Source: Aquilaria yunnanensis (taxonomy: Eukaryota > Streptophyta > Magnoliopsida > Malvales > Thymelaeaceae). From it: a stretch of 64,000 bases of DNA. Made by a program: the position numbers and the translations under genes. The notes under the pieces are model-generated. The model saw nothing but the letters and a program-made list of their open reading frames with translations, was not told the DNA's origin and did no database searches. This document shows, one piece after another, positions 35,849 to 47,035 of this stretch. Location: the NCBI GenBank assembly GCA_039654915.1, contig CM077594.1, positions 13,825,001 through 13,889,000 on the forward strand, in the 5' to 3' direction. Within the stretch, counting starts at the first letter, position 1; every line of letters starts with the position of its first letter.

Positions 35849-36630
35849 CTTCCTCCGTCTCATATTCTTTGCAACACTTTGCTTTTTGGGCCGTCTCAAA
35901 TTCTTTGCACAATTTCCTTTTTTTAGTAAATTTTACTAGATAACTTTACAATTATACCCCTCCCCATCTATTCTACTTCACTTTCATTCATGTTCTTGTT
36001 GTTTTGTTTCCTCGATGCACTTGTTGGCCATTGCCGGCTTGGTCATGACTGTAATTGGGGCAGCGGATGACTGGGAGAGAAGGTTAGGCAACAAGCAACG
36101 ACATGAGGAGGTTAGGGCGACGGGGCGAGAAGATCGGAATGAGGAGATTAAGGCAGTGGTCGACGGGCAACTGGGCGAGAAAACCAGAATGAGGAGAGAT
36201 TAGGGCGGCGGCCGACAGGTGATGGGTGATAGGGCGAGAACGAGAAGATTAGGGCGCTAGCAGACGGGCCATGGGGCGAGAAGATCAAGGCAACGAGGTT
36301 GAGGTAGAAGGTGATGCTAGGAGATCGGAGGCGAGAGGTGATGAGGCGACGACATTAGCAGAGATCAGAAGAGGCAGAGATGGGGGGAAGAGATCAAATC
36401 AGGAGGCAAAGTCGATGAGATAAGGGGAAGAGATCGAAGGAGTTGACTGGAGGAGATTGGCGAAGGCCAAAATGACGAGATGAGGTTAGGAGATAAACTG
36501 TTGACCTTCAGAATAGCTGACAATTAGGTAGCAGATAGTGAAGGATACAGGGTATAGTAAGGGTAAACTTGGAAAAAAATACACAATTTTAGCATTTCTT
36601 AATCTCCGTGCCAAACCCAAATGGAGCAAA
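35848..36630. mobile_element. TIR element inserted in the viral movement-protein region
   Basis: The left end CTTCCTCCGTCTCATATTC and the right end, read in reverse (CTCCATTTGGGTTTGGCACG), share the Stowaway/CTCC-type terminal pattern, and TTATACCCCT/AAGGGTAAA lie symmetrically inside. The core (36,010-36,500) is a purine-rich minisatellite with GAGAAGATCGGAATGAGGAG-like words, much like the element at 24.6-26.3 kb. Edges are uncertain by 10-20 bases. Confidence 0.55.
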
Positions 36631-36654
36631 CAAACCCCAAGAATTAGAAAGAAT

Positions 36655-37076
36655 TGTTGGAGTATGAGAATAGAGAAATAGAAATTCGGTTTAGTAAAGA
36701 CAAAATTACTAAAATCAATTTTTCATAATTAGAACTTAGAAAGTTGCCCTCGAGAATTTCATATAAACCTTCAAAGCCATCATCATCAAGAGCCTCATGC
36801 TCTTATATCCCAGAATCGGAACATGGGAAACTTGTTGGAGGAATTAGAGAATCCATTAAACAAGTTTCCCATCTGGTTTATAAAATGGATCTAGTGATCC
36901 TAGAAAAAGGTCAACAGGAAGAAAAAACAAAATCCGTATCAATAGGGTCTCCAAATCTCAATTTTTCATATTTTCAATTAAATGTTGTTTGAACCATTTA
37001 AGTTTGACCCCCAAAGTCTAAATTAAGATTATTGGTCAAAAGAAAATGAGATTAAAAGAAAATGGTTTTGTGACAC
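36655..37076 (+). pseudogene. Viral movement protein, C-terminal part
   Basis: The plus-strand frame resumes right of the TIR element (one stop at about 36,726) and continues as an 82-codon open stretch (36,744-36,992) with Ser/Lys-rich composition. It ends at the left edge of the Athila-like element, at the target duplication GACAC (37,072-37,076). Confidence 0.55.
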
Positions 37077-37411
37077 TGCTACACTCTAGCAATTGTAACC
37101 TAAGTGTAGGTTGTCACAAGTAATAAAATCTCGGGAGTCTGAGTGTCGGACCACAGGGAAGTGAATTAAGAAATACAAAGTATAGATTTGGTAATAAGGA
37201 AAGATTTTGGTGCAAGGTGTGAACAGGTGTTGATTAAAAACTCAAATTCAAATAAAATAGCTAGAGTTAGGAGATCTATTTTTAGTATATCGGTTATGAT
37301 TAATTTTAGCCCATCTTATCACTGAATGAGGATTCACACATAAAGGAGATCCTAATCGGGAAATTTAGTTAGTATTAACTTTCATTGATCTTAAAACGTC
37401 AACGCTTGTAA
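37077..37411 (-). repeat. Truncated 3' LTR of the Athila-like element
   Basis: About 335 bases align with 43,006-43,340 of the other LTR at roughly 90 per cent by eye. The similarity stops abruptly at about 37,411, where the LOG fragment begins, so about 1.2 kb of this LTR is gone. Confidence 0.85.
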
Positions 37412-37720
37412 ATTTCCCCCAATGTGTCAAACCCTCCTCGTAGAGTAATAAAGGCATCAGAATTATAGAGCGTTTGCAACAAATGCTTTTGCAAGTTTTT
37501 AATCACTAATTCTTCTCCAATCATGCTTCCAGAAATCAATTTCAAAGGTGCAAGGATGATATCCAAAACTTGGCTACCCCCTACAGATGCTGCTGTTACT
37601 ACACCTCCCATCAATCCGACACTACCTCCACCATAAATCAAATGTATTTTTCGCTCAGCTAGGACTCTATCCATATAGTTGGCTGCCCTCAAAAACTCTT
37701 TATCCTTTCCAGGAAAATAT
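37402..37720 (-). pseudogene. LOG-type cytokinin riboside phosphoribohydrolase fragment
   Basis: LOG enzymes release active cytokinin bases from their riboside monophosphates. The minus strand encodes RVLAERKIHLIYGGGSVGLM, the LOG nucleotide-binding motif, then SQVLDIIL, TGEE-like ISGSMIGEEL and DAFITLRGGFDTLGEI, which aligns with the catalytic PGGYGTLEE motif. Here PGG has become RGG and Tyr is Phe, so catalysis is doubtful. The frame is open for 97 codons but lacks the N-terminal and C-terminal parts (intact LOG proteins are about 210-220 residues). It abuts the truncated LTR. Confidence 0.75.
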
Positions 37721-38735
37721 CCACAAAATACACAAATATTTCAGAATTTGCAAGCTGAAGTTCCCTCCAGTTCTATCCTTAACCCTGTGAAAAATGAAAA
37801 GAAGAACATGCATTTATAGAGATGAAAGGATAATGCAATGATTACACCTACATGAGTAGGTAGATTATTGTCAGAAGAAAATGAACATTTTAAAAAATGA
37901 CAGCTTGTATGTACAGTAGTTGTGACTGTGGCTCACATCTTCCACTGGTTTTACGTCCAGTAACGGCTTCAACACCTTTTATGAGTCGCGGATTTGCTTC
38001 TCATCCAGTTTTCTTACAAATTGGCAAACAGAGTCTTTTTAAGTCAGATTCCCAAGACTATAATGCTCTTGTTTTTTTATGAAAAATACTTCATAAATCA
38101 AGAAGTTCATGTTGCATTAATCCACAAGAATACGTCTCAAAAGTCATTGGATATTATCCAAAGAATCTTTACTCAGGTCATTCTTGATGAATTGTATTTT
38201 ATCTTCTCGATTATCGGACATCATTCCTAAAGAACGACATCTAGTATCACAAGTCCATCAACCACATTTGTGATAGACTTATAACCTTTTCGCTCTTCAC
38301 TTTTTGGCATAAGAGCTTTTGCCTAAGCCAGGCATATGAGACCCAAATGCATTTGGTATTTCACCAGCTAAACGAATATTAGCTTCAATTAGCCAACGCA
38401 TATCTTCAGGAATGCCTTTGTGCATCAAAACTCTTAATCGTTCACATCTAGCTTGGTAAATCCTTTTAAGAACATTCATTGGAAGAGAGGGAAAATGTTT
38501 TTACAAAGCAGAAATAACAGAATCCATTGATGAGAAAAAATTGAAAGAGTAGAGAAAGAAATCAGTTATTATGGGAAACTGAGATAATCGACTTAAGAGC
38601 CACGGAGTATCATATTCGCCACCTCAAAGGGAAGAAATGAAAAGCAAAAAAAAAAAAACTGAAAAAAAAGCTATCTAAGAAAAAAAAAATTATTTGTATT
38701 TACTTACTATGATCATTGTGAGGGTCAATGAGATG
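37721..38735 (-). other. Unassigned segment of the Athila-like element
   Basis: Lies between the integrase end and the LOG fragment. It contains a 60-codon minus-strand frame (38,297-38,479) with MRWLIEANIRLAGEIPNAF, which I do not recognise. It may be further captured host sequence or a decayed post-pol region. Confidence 0.3.
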
Positions 38736-39960
38736 AACAACTTCTTCCTGCAAATCATGGTTCTCAAAAAATAATTTAAGTCTTTGCCCATGTATTTTAA
38801 ATACATTACCATTTTTAGGGTTTTTAATGTCAATGGCCCCATAAGGATAAACATGCCTTACAACAAAAGGTCCACTCCATCTAGATCTCAGTTTTCCAGG
38901 AAATATGTGAAGTTAAGAATTATGAAGTAAAACTTTTTGACCAACCTCAAATGTTTTTCTTAAGATTGTTTTGTCATGAAAAGTTTTGGTTTTAGCTTTA
39001 TAAATTTTTGAATTCTCATATGCATCATTTCTCAACTCTTCAAGCTCATTTAGTTGCAACTTACGTAAAACACTAGCATCATTAAGATTTGAATTGAAAG
39101 CTTTAATTGCCTAATAAGTTTTATGTTCAAGTTCTACAGGCAAATGACAAGGTTTTCCATAAACTAACCTATAGGGAGACATGCCAAGCGATGTTTTACA
39201 AGTAGTACGATAAGCCCAAAGTGCATCGGTTAGTTTCAAAGATCAATTCTTACGATTTGGGTTGACTGGTTTTTTAAGGATTTGTTTTATCTCCCTATTT
39301 GCTAATTCTACTTTTCCACTTGTTTGTTGGTGATAAGGGGTGGCAACCTTATATGTGATACCATATTTCTTCAATAGGGATTCAAATGGTCTGTTACAAA
39401 AATGTGTTCCCCATCACTTATTATGGCTCAAGGAATCCCAAAATGACTCAAAATATTTTCCTTCAAAAATTTAATCACATTTTTATGATCATTATTTTGG
39501 CAAGGAATTGCTTTTATCCATTTTGAAATATAATCTACTGCAACTAAAATGTACACAAATCCAAATGATGGTGGAAATGGTTCTATGAAATCTATTCCCT
39601 AATAGTAAAAAATTTCAATCACAATGATAGGAGTCAAAGGCATCATGTTTCTTTTTGAAATTGATCCTAATTTCTGACATTTTTCACAGGCTTTGCAGAA
39701 TGCATGTGCGTCTTTGAACAAATAGGGCTACTAAAATCCAGACTGTAAAATCTTTGCAGTTGTTTTCTTTGACGAAAAATGCCTCCCGCATGCTTTTGAA
39801 TGACAAAATTTAATGACAATTTTTACCTCATTTTCGGGTATGCATCTCCAAAATATTTGATCAGGGCAATACTTAAAAAGATAAGGATCATCCCAATAAA
39901 AGTTTTTCACCTCATGCAAAAATTTCTTTTTATCTTGACCACTCCATTGAGCTGGTATCC
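38736..39960 (-). pseudogene. Integrase of the Athila-like element
   Basis: From the N terminus: the zinc-binding region (39,731-39,919) with CHSKACGRHFSSKKT preceded by RCIPENEVK, the RNase H-fold core (broken), and the C-terminal part with [18 protein letters not shown] at about 38,850-38,890, a hallmark of Athila/Tat integrases. Stops and frameshifts make it non-functional. Confidence 0.8.
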
Positions 39961-40080
39961 ATCCTATAAAAAAAAATTGATAATATTAGCAAATCAAGGT
40001 ACTATATTGATAGAGAATAAAAATTTATCAGGAAAACAATCATTTATGGGTGTAGCCTCAATTATTGAATCTGTTGTCAG

Positions 40081-40340
40081 CCTTGCCAAATGGTAAGCGA
40101 TAATATTTTTGGTATCCTTTTTATCCTTGATTACAATGTTAAATTCTTAAAGTAATAAGATCCAGCGTATCAGCTTTGGTTTAGCATCTTACTTTAATAT
40201 TAGGCATTTCAATTTTTTGGATAAAAGCTTCAACTTAATTGTGTGAATTGTATTTTGCTTTTCAATTTTCGGTTTCCAACATGTGTTTTTCACCTGTGAA
40301 GAATCAAGTAATGAACATATGTTAGATGTATCCTAATCCA
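40081..40340 (-). pseudogene. RNase H C-terminal remnant of the element
   Basis: Minus-strand translation gives KPKLIRWILLL and then a DKKDTKNIIAYHLARL region, matching the end of the Ty3/gypsy RNase H (usually DKKG..N.VADHLSRL). It sits directly beside the protease, showing that the intervening reverse transcriptase was deleted. Confidence 0.7.
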
Positions 40341-40350
40341 TTTGCATAAT

Positions 40351-40880
40351 CTATTCAAATGAATTAACTAGATAATTTTTTAGATGATCAGAGATACTCC
40401 CTTCTTCGATGTGGTTTTTCCCAATTGTATCAATTAGGCAAACTTCATCATTTTCATCTTCTTTTTCAGGTGGGTACTTAAGCAAGTTGAAAATATTTAA
40501 CTCCAATGTCATATTCCCAAATGTTAGCTTCATCAATCCATTCCTGCGATTAATCAAAGCATTAGAGGTTGCTAAAAATGGACATCCCAAAATAACACAT
40601 ATTGAATTTTTAATTTCCACCGGTGGTGTGTCCAAAATAATAAAATCCACAAAATATATAAATTTATTAATTTGGACTAACACATCTTCAATGACTCCTC
40701 TGGGCACTTTCATTAATTTGCCAGAAAGCAAAAGAGTTACTTTAGTTGGTTTTAACTCACCCAAATTTAGTTTTGGGTAAACTGAATATGGAAGTAAGTT
40801 TACACTAACCCCAAGATCAAGTAATGCTTACTTAATTTTATGTTCTCCAATGAAACATGAAATTGTTGGATAGCCAGGAT
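40351..40880 (-). pseudogene. Aspartic protease region of the Athila-like element
   Basis: A 137-codon frame (40,351-40,764) holds LKPTKVTLLLSGKLMKVPRG and VDFIILDTPP, followed by ILGCPFLATSNALI, the flap and C-terminal features of Athila/Tat gag-pol proteases. The frame then runs into sequence just before the RNase H remnant. Confidence 0.75.
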
Positions 40881-41069
40881 CCTTGTATTTCAAAGCAGTA
40901 TTATTTTGAATAACAGAACTTACCTACTTGGCCAAGAATGCTTTCTTTTTCACATTCAGTTTTTTTTAACAGTGCACAAATCCTTCAAAAATTTGACATA
41001 AGAAGGTACATGTTTAATTGCATCCAACAATGGGATATTGATCTTTACCTGCTTGAAAATATCTAACAT

Positions 41070-42587
41070 TTAATGATTTCGATTCACCTTCTTAGGAATA
41101 GTTAATGTTTGAGAAAATAGAAGTGCAGGTGGAGATTCTATTTGTTCTTCGCTTGATATAGGTTCAACCCTTTCTTTACTCTTACAAGTTGACTTATCGT
41201 CTCCTTCACAAGGATTATGAATGGATTTTTCAATTACCTTACTGTTGTGAAGTGTAATTATTAACTTCACTTGATCCATAATTTGACCTTTGAGATTTGG
41301 TTGTGGTTGAGAAGGAAATTTTTCTTTCTCCTGAATGTTGAATGCAGATGCAAATTTTGTAAGAGTATATTTCAAATCAATCAGGGTTTTGACTTGTTTT
41401 AGCATTGATAGACTCTTGCTTCTCAATGAATGAATGTAATGTTTCTTCAAGATTTTTCCTAAGAGAAGGAACATATGGTGCATACCCTTGAGATTGTTGA
41501 AAATTTTGTTGGGTGTGCAAAAGTGGTTGTAACGATTGATCATGATTATCACATCTCCAACTGAAATTTGGATGATTCCTCCAACCAGGATTGTAAGTTT
41601 ACGTGTGTGAATTTTAGGTTGGTCTCTCAAAGTTGTTCAATGCATTGACTTGTTCATGGAGACATTCTTTGAAATAGGGCAAGGTTGGGCAATTGCTAGT
41701 GGGATGGTCATTGGTTTCACAAATGTGATAAATAATTTTTTCAACAGATTTTAATTGACCAATTTTCTGTATTTCTAAAGCCTAAACCTTTCTAGCTAGA
41801 GATGCGAATTTTGCTTGAAGGTCATTATCTTCCTTAAGATGATATATACCTCCGTTAGATGCAGGGGATTGAGTCTTACCTGGAGCCTCATAGGTACCAA
41901 CGGTATCCCAATTTTGTACATTCTCTGCTAGCAAGTTTAGGTAATTCATTGCCCCGTAAGGATCCTTATCCTCAAATGTTCCATTGTACATCATTTCTAC
42001 CATTTGTCTTTCCTTATGTGTCAAACATTCATAAAAATATGAGACTAATCTCCAAGTTTCAAAACCATGGTGTGGGCATATGTTAAGTAAAGATTTGTAT
42101 CTATCCCAACACTAGTAAAAAATTTCACCTGATTTTTGTGTGAAAATGGTGATTTACCTTTTGAAAGAATTTATTTTGCGGACAGGAAATTTTTTTTTTT
42201 TAAAAATTGTTGTTGTAATTCATCCGATGAATTAACGGAGCCTGACTTAAAATTCTGTAGCCAAGTTTTAGCTTTATCTTTTAAAGAAAAAGGAAAACGC
42301 TTAAGTCTGATGGTGTTCATGCTACAGTTTAAGTTGTTATATGTGTGACAGACTTTCTCAAATTCTCTCAAATGCAAGTAAGGATTTTCAAAATCAAAGC
42401 CGTGAAAAGTTGGTAAAAATTGAATAATACATGACTTGAAATTGAAGTTACATGCATCAGCAGGAAAAATTAAACATGATGGAGTGCTATTTCTTATGGG
42501 ATTCATGAGTTCTCTAAGTGTCCTAGGCCGATCTTGGTCATTATGTAAAGAATGATTGTCTTCTTGCTCATTAATGTGTTCAGCCAT
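41070..42587 (-). pseudogene. gag of the Athila-like element
   Basis: The N-terminal part starts at MAEHINEQ (42,587) with RTLRELMNP, FLPTFHGFDFENPYLHLREF and RLKRFPFSLKDKAKTWL, all typical of Athila/Tat gag. Further pieces at 41,782-42,024 and 41,070-41,630 are in shifted frames, the last near the zinc-knuckle-poor C-terminal spacer. Gag would package element RNA; this copy cannot be translated through. Confidence 0.8.
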
Positions 42588-42983
42588 GTTTGAAGAAGAT
42601 AAAAATTCTCTTACCAGTCTACCACTTAATGTACGTGACCAAACTTTCATGCATAAACAAAATAATAACAAGAAAAACAAATATCAATAACAAGTTAGGT
42701 AGGAGACTCAGCCTTCCATATAATAAACAAAAGATTTAGGAGGCATAGCCTTCTATTCAACAATAAAGAAAAATAAAAAAAATAAGATTAACATAAATTA
42801 AGATGTAGGAGGCTCAGCCTTCCATTTAATAACAATAAGAAAAATAAATAAAAAGAAAGCAATATGAACAAAAAAATAAAAGATAGGAGGCTCAGCTTTT
42901 CATATGATGAACAAAAAAAAAATGAAAAAAAATAAAAAGAAACAAACAGAAAAAAAATTAAACTTATATTCTAATTTTGCTTC

Positions 42984-43000
42984 TTCGATAACGGCGCCAA
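42984..43000 (-). other. Primer-binding site (tRNA-Asp type)
   Basis: On the minus strand TGGCGCCGTTATCGAAG follows the LTR after a spacer of five bases or so. The first ten bases match the 3' end of plant tRNA-Asp, the usual Athila primer. Confidence 0.75.
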
Positions 43001-43005
43001 AAACT

Positions 43006-44518
43006 TGCTACACTCTAGTAGTTGTAACCAAGTGTAGATTGTCACAAGTAATAAAATCTCGGAAGTCTGAGTGTCGAATCACAGGAAAGTAAATTAAGAA
43101 ATACAAATTATAGATTTGGTAATAAGGAAAGATTTTTGTGCAATGTGTGAACAGGTGTTGATTAAAAACTCAAATTCAAATAAAATAGCTAATGTTAGGG
43201 GATCCACTTTTAGTATATCGGTTATGATTAATTTTAGCCCATCTTACCATTTAATTATGATCCACACATCAATGAGGTTCCAATCGGGAAATTTAGTTAG
43301 TATTAACTTTCATTGATCTTAAAACGCCAATGCTTACTAATAGGTTCAGGTATCTATCATGCCAACCTTTGTCTATAATAACTCAAGATTCCAATATAGC
43401 CGGCAGAGCAATGTTCTACAAAGAGAATCAAGTAGCTTTTGTGTCAATGATTAACTATGATGAATCAAGACTCCTACTTAACAAGAAGGAAAGTTAAATA
43501 AGGAAGAAAACACCGTTAACGTTGCGATCCATTCAAATCAATCATAACCTTTATACCAAAAGCTTTACCCTTTCACCTTAGGAAAAAGAATATTAGTTAG
43601 TCATGATAAAAGTAAACAACATGTAGAAAGATGAAATGAACATGGATTGAAAGATCAAAGGAAGAACAAGAAGAAAAATGAAAAAATATTTGGACAGAAT
43701 TTCGGTATTGAAAACTAGAACAAAACTAAAGAAGAAAAGCTAAAGATGATACAAGAGCATAAAATAGGCCTAAGAAATAGCATGAAATTGTCCTCCCCCC
43801 CAAGGTGCCTATTTATAGAGTTTTTTGGGTGGGTGAAATGGTAAAATGGTAAAATGTAGGTAAATACAAATCAACAAAGGCAGGCTGCGACTTATTTTAA
43901 TTTTTCAACCATTGTAGACATCGAATCAGCTCTTCCTCAAAGCACAAAACTTGTAAATCTCTTCTTTAACTTCAAATCAATAGTTTTCTCATTCAAATCG
44001 GACATTTATAGCTTAAGTTATAATTTTTCTACCGAAATTGCTCTTCAGCACATGAAAGAACAAATGGTCTTATCTATAATTAGATTTCTGCAATGAAAAC
44101 GATCAACTAGCTTACGGAATGAAGCGGAGTTGAAGATCTATGTGTTGGCTTTCAGATGAATTTGGAATCATTTAGTTCCAACATCTATAGCTCCAGATAT
44201 GATTTTTCTCGTGAAGGGTCGCCAAGTAATGATTTTACCTACATAAAAAAATAATTATAATATATATATATATATATTAATATTAATGAATAGTAAACCG
44301 CGTATATATAATAAATATGCATATAAACAGTGAAATACGTGTACGAACAGTAAGTCAGTGAATAGTAACTATGAATAGTAAAAAATGTGTGTGAATAGTA
44401 AAAAATGCGTGAATAGTAACTCGGAGGAAAAATGCTCAGAATATAGAAATTAGTTATACTCAAAGTGTATAATGATGATTTAAACCCTTAATAGCAATAC
44501 ACTTATAAGTATTCATCA
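43006..44518 (-). repeat. 5' LTR of the Athila-like element
   Basis: Begins TG at 43,006 and ends CA at 44,518, followed by target duplication GACAC. About 1.5 kb, normal for Athila. It contains a series of GTGAATAGTAAAAAATG-like short repeats (44,285-44,420) and a TA tract (44,262-44,278). Confidence 0.75.
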
Positions 44519-44523
44519 GACAC

Positions 44524-45133
44524 TTATACCTTAGAAGAATGAAAAGAAATTAAACATATTTAGTATAAGAGAATAATGAGAACAAAAAAGAATTTGAAAT
44601 TTTTTGAATGGTTCATTCCTGCTATCATTTTGGACGAAGAAACAATGATTGACGTCCTAGAAGAAACATGGTCAACATACAAGACAAAAAATGGAAGAGA
44701 ATTTACAGCTCTACACCCACTAAATGCTATGGCCATGATGGAGGAAGAATCTAAAACGACAGCTGCACCATTCAAGATGTTTGATGCCGAAGCCCCAGAG
44801 GTCACTAAAAAACCCGTTGATAAAATAGATCTCCAGAATGTTATTAAGCAAAATAATTATACAAACCTTTACCTACAGTCCATAGGTAAACAGATGAATC
44901 GGATTGAAACTGCTTTAGACAAACACAAATTTGGCCTTATAAAAGCTTCTATTTTTAAACTAGAACTTTTCCTAGAAATCACAAAATCTCTGATAAGTTT
45001 TCCTAAAAAACTTCCAAAATTTAAATTAAAACCAAATGATAGAATCACTGATTTAGCTGACCAAATAACTAAATTGACGATTAAATTTGATGAACCTAAA
45101 GAAACAGATAAAAAAAAAGGGATTTCAGATTAA
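44524..45133 (+). pseudogene. Viral ORF1, segment between movement and coat protein
   Basis: A 185-codon open stretch (44,576-45,133) continues the viral polyprotein right of the Athila insertion. It contains the Asn-Asn-Tyr-Thr-Asn and QSIGKQMNRIE patterns seen just ahead of the coat protein in endogenous caulimovirids, probably a coiled-coil assembly region. The frame shifts at 45,133. Confidence 0.7.
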
Positions 45134-46430
45134 TGTCATTGGTGAAACATCCAATATCCAAAAATTGGTTGGCTCTTATCACTTAGAACCAGAACCATTA
45201 GAGTTAAATCGCATTCATTTTGAAGGAGGGAGAGGGGGAACAATGAGAAGAACTTTTAACTCCTAGAATTGGAACATAACCAATCCCTATGCTCAACCAA
45301 GGCTATGACCAGTTGATATAAGGTTAGATAATGTTTATGAACCTTATTTTGCTAAATACAAAGGAGATTCAATCAGAGAATGGAATATAGATGGTCTGTC
45401 AGAATATCAGATAATAAATACCATCTAGAATATGATCATGTATGGCGTAGCAACCAAAAAAGGAATCGATAATATGGACCCAGAAATTGCTAAAATGCTA
45501 ATAACCAGTTTTACAGGTTAGTTAAAAAATTGGTGGGATAAGTGTGTAACTAAACAAGGTAGACGAAAAATAAAAAATGCCAGAAAAATTTGCACTGTTC
45601 AACATGGAAATCAATTAATTCAAACAAGTGAGCTTGATGTCGTGAATACTTTACTTTGTATAATCTATTCACATTTTGTTGGCGACACAGCAAGTAAAGA
45701 AAGTAGAAACAACGAGTTGCTTTAAAACCTAATGTGTAGAACCCTTTCAGACTTTGAATGGTATAAGGACACTTTCCTTACAATAGTTTATAAAAGAGAA
45801 GATTGCAGATCCTTCATTTGGAAAGAAAAATTTATTCAAGGGTTACCTAAGCATTTTGGCCAACTCGTAATGGATTACATTAAAGGAAAGAGTCATGGTC
45901 AACTTAATCTAGAAAATTACACTTATGGTCAAATCATGACAGAAGTCAAAGAAGTAGGTTCAAAAATGTGTCATGAAATAAAATAGCAGAAGCATGTAAA
46001 AAGAATAAAGATTAGCAGAAAAGAAAGAAATGGGAAAGTTTTGTGCCCAATTTGGTTATGATATTGAAAGGCCCTATTTTGAATATGAGCCCAAGAAACA
46101 AAAGAAACAAAAATTCTATAAGAAAATATAAGAGAAGAAAATTTGAAAGGTAAGAGGAAAAACCAGTAACCTTTAAAAGGTTTAGAAGAAAATGGTTATC
46201 CAGAAAAGATCAAAAGGTCTACTGAAAATTTAGAAAACTAGGACACTTCGCTAATAAGTGTAAAACAAGACAAAAAATAAACTCTTTAGAAATCGATAAA
46301 GGATTAAAAAAGAGTTTAATGCAAATCTTATTGAATAGTGACAACGAACATGAGAAAGAAAAGGAAAAAGAGACTTTAGAAAGCTCTGAAGAAGTTAATG
46401 TAATTGGGTTTTCAGATAGCACATAATTTG
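45134..46430 (+). pseudogene. Viral coat protein region with decayed zinc knuckle
   Basis: Frames across 45,150-45,990 match the caulimovirid coat protein in order, including an open 84-codon part (45,732-45,986). A Lys/Arg-rich stretch follows, then the nucleic-acid-binding zinc knuckle at about 46,217-46,262. There the C-terminal GHFANKC is kept but the first two Cys are replaced by Tyr and Phe. Several stops precede it. Confidence 0.75.
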
Positions 46431-47030
46431 AGTTAGAAAGCTGCAGATTAAACTATGGTTGCGGTTCTTACCAATTGTGAAATACTTTTGAAAATCTTCA
46501 GTTAAACACTATTCAAATCAATGTTCTCACTGAAGAAGATGAAGAGTTTTGGAATTTGCAAGACAAATTGATGATGAAGACCTAAGAAAAGAAATCTTGT
46601 TTAAACACCTTGATAAGGCTAACAAACAATAAAATCAAGCTCATCAGGGAAAAAGAAACTTTAAGAAAAAGGTTGATGTTAAAGAATTAACTAAGCCTCC
46701 TGTTTACAGTTTAAACGAAATCCAGAAAAGGGTGGATGAGACTCAAAAAATTCGTAAAGAACCAACAATCGCTGAACTCAAAGAAGAAATTTCAGAGGTA
46801 AAAACTAAAATAAAATCTCTCAAAAATAAAATAGAGATTTTAGAACTCCATAATTTTGAAGGATACTCAAAAGATCTCCCAGAAGATGAATTGGTCATGG
46901 AAGATATGGAAGAATTTGATTTCAAAGCAAAACAGAAAAGGAAAAACATCTCAAGCACAAGCCAAGAAAATGAGGATTTTGAGCAAATTGAAAATTCTCT
47001 AGAAAAACCTTTTACAAATTAATGAAGTCT
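46431..47030 (+). pseudogene. Viral ORF1 coiled-coil spacer
   Basis: The 96-codon frame at 46,732-47,022 has a heptad-like run of Glu/Lys/Ile/Leu (about residues 12-45), suggesting a coiled coil between coat protein and protease. No enzymatic motif. Confidence 0.55.
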
Positions 47031-47035
47031 ATTTT

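Larger units (their letters stand above)
37077..44518 (-). mobile_element. Athila-like Ty3/gypsy LTR retrotransposon, internally deleted
   Basis: In minus-strand order: 5' LTR (43,006-44,518), primer-binding site, gag, protease, part of RNase H, integrase, an unassigned stretch with a LOG fragment, and a truncated 3' LTR (37,077-37,411). Both LTR copies start TGCTACACTCTAG in plus-strand reading. GACAC lies outside both ends (37,072-37,076 and 44,519-44,523), a 5-base target duplication as expected of LTR retrotransposons. The reverse transcriptase core is missing. Confidence 0.85.

Noticed and set aside
35667..35912. 81-codon minus-strand frame as a gene
   Set aside because: It is antisense to the viral movement-protein region and the end of the adjoining TIR element.
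46732..47022. A separate small host gene encoding a coiled-coil protein
   Set aside because: Position and strand fit the spacer of the viral ORF1 between coat protein and protease.
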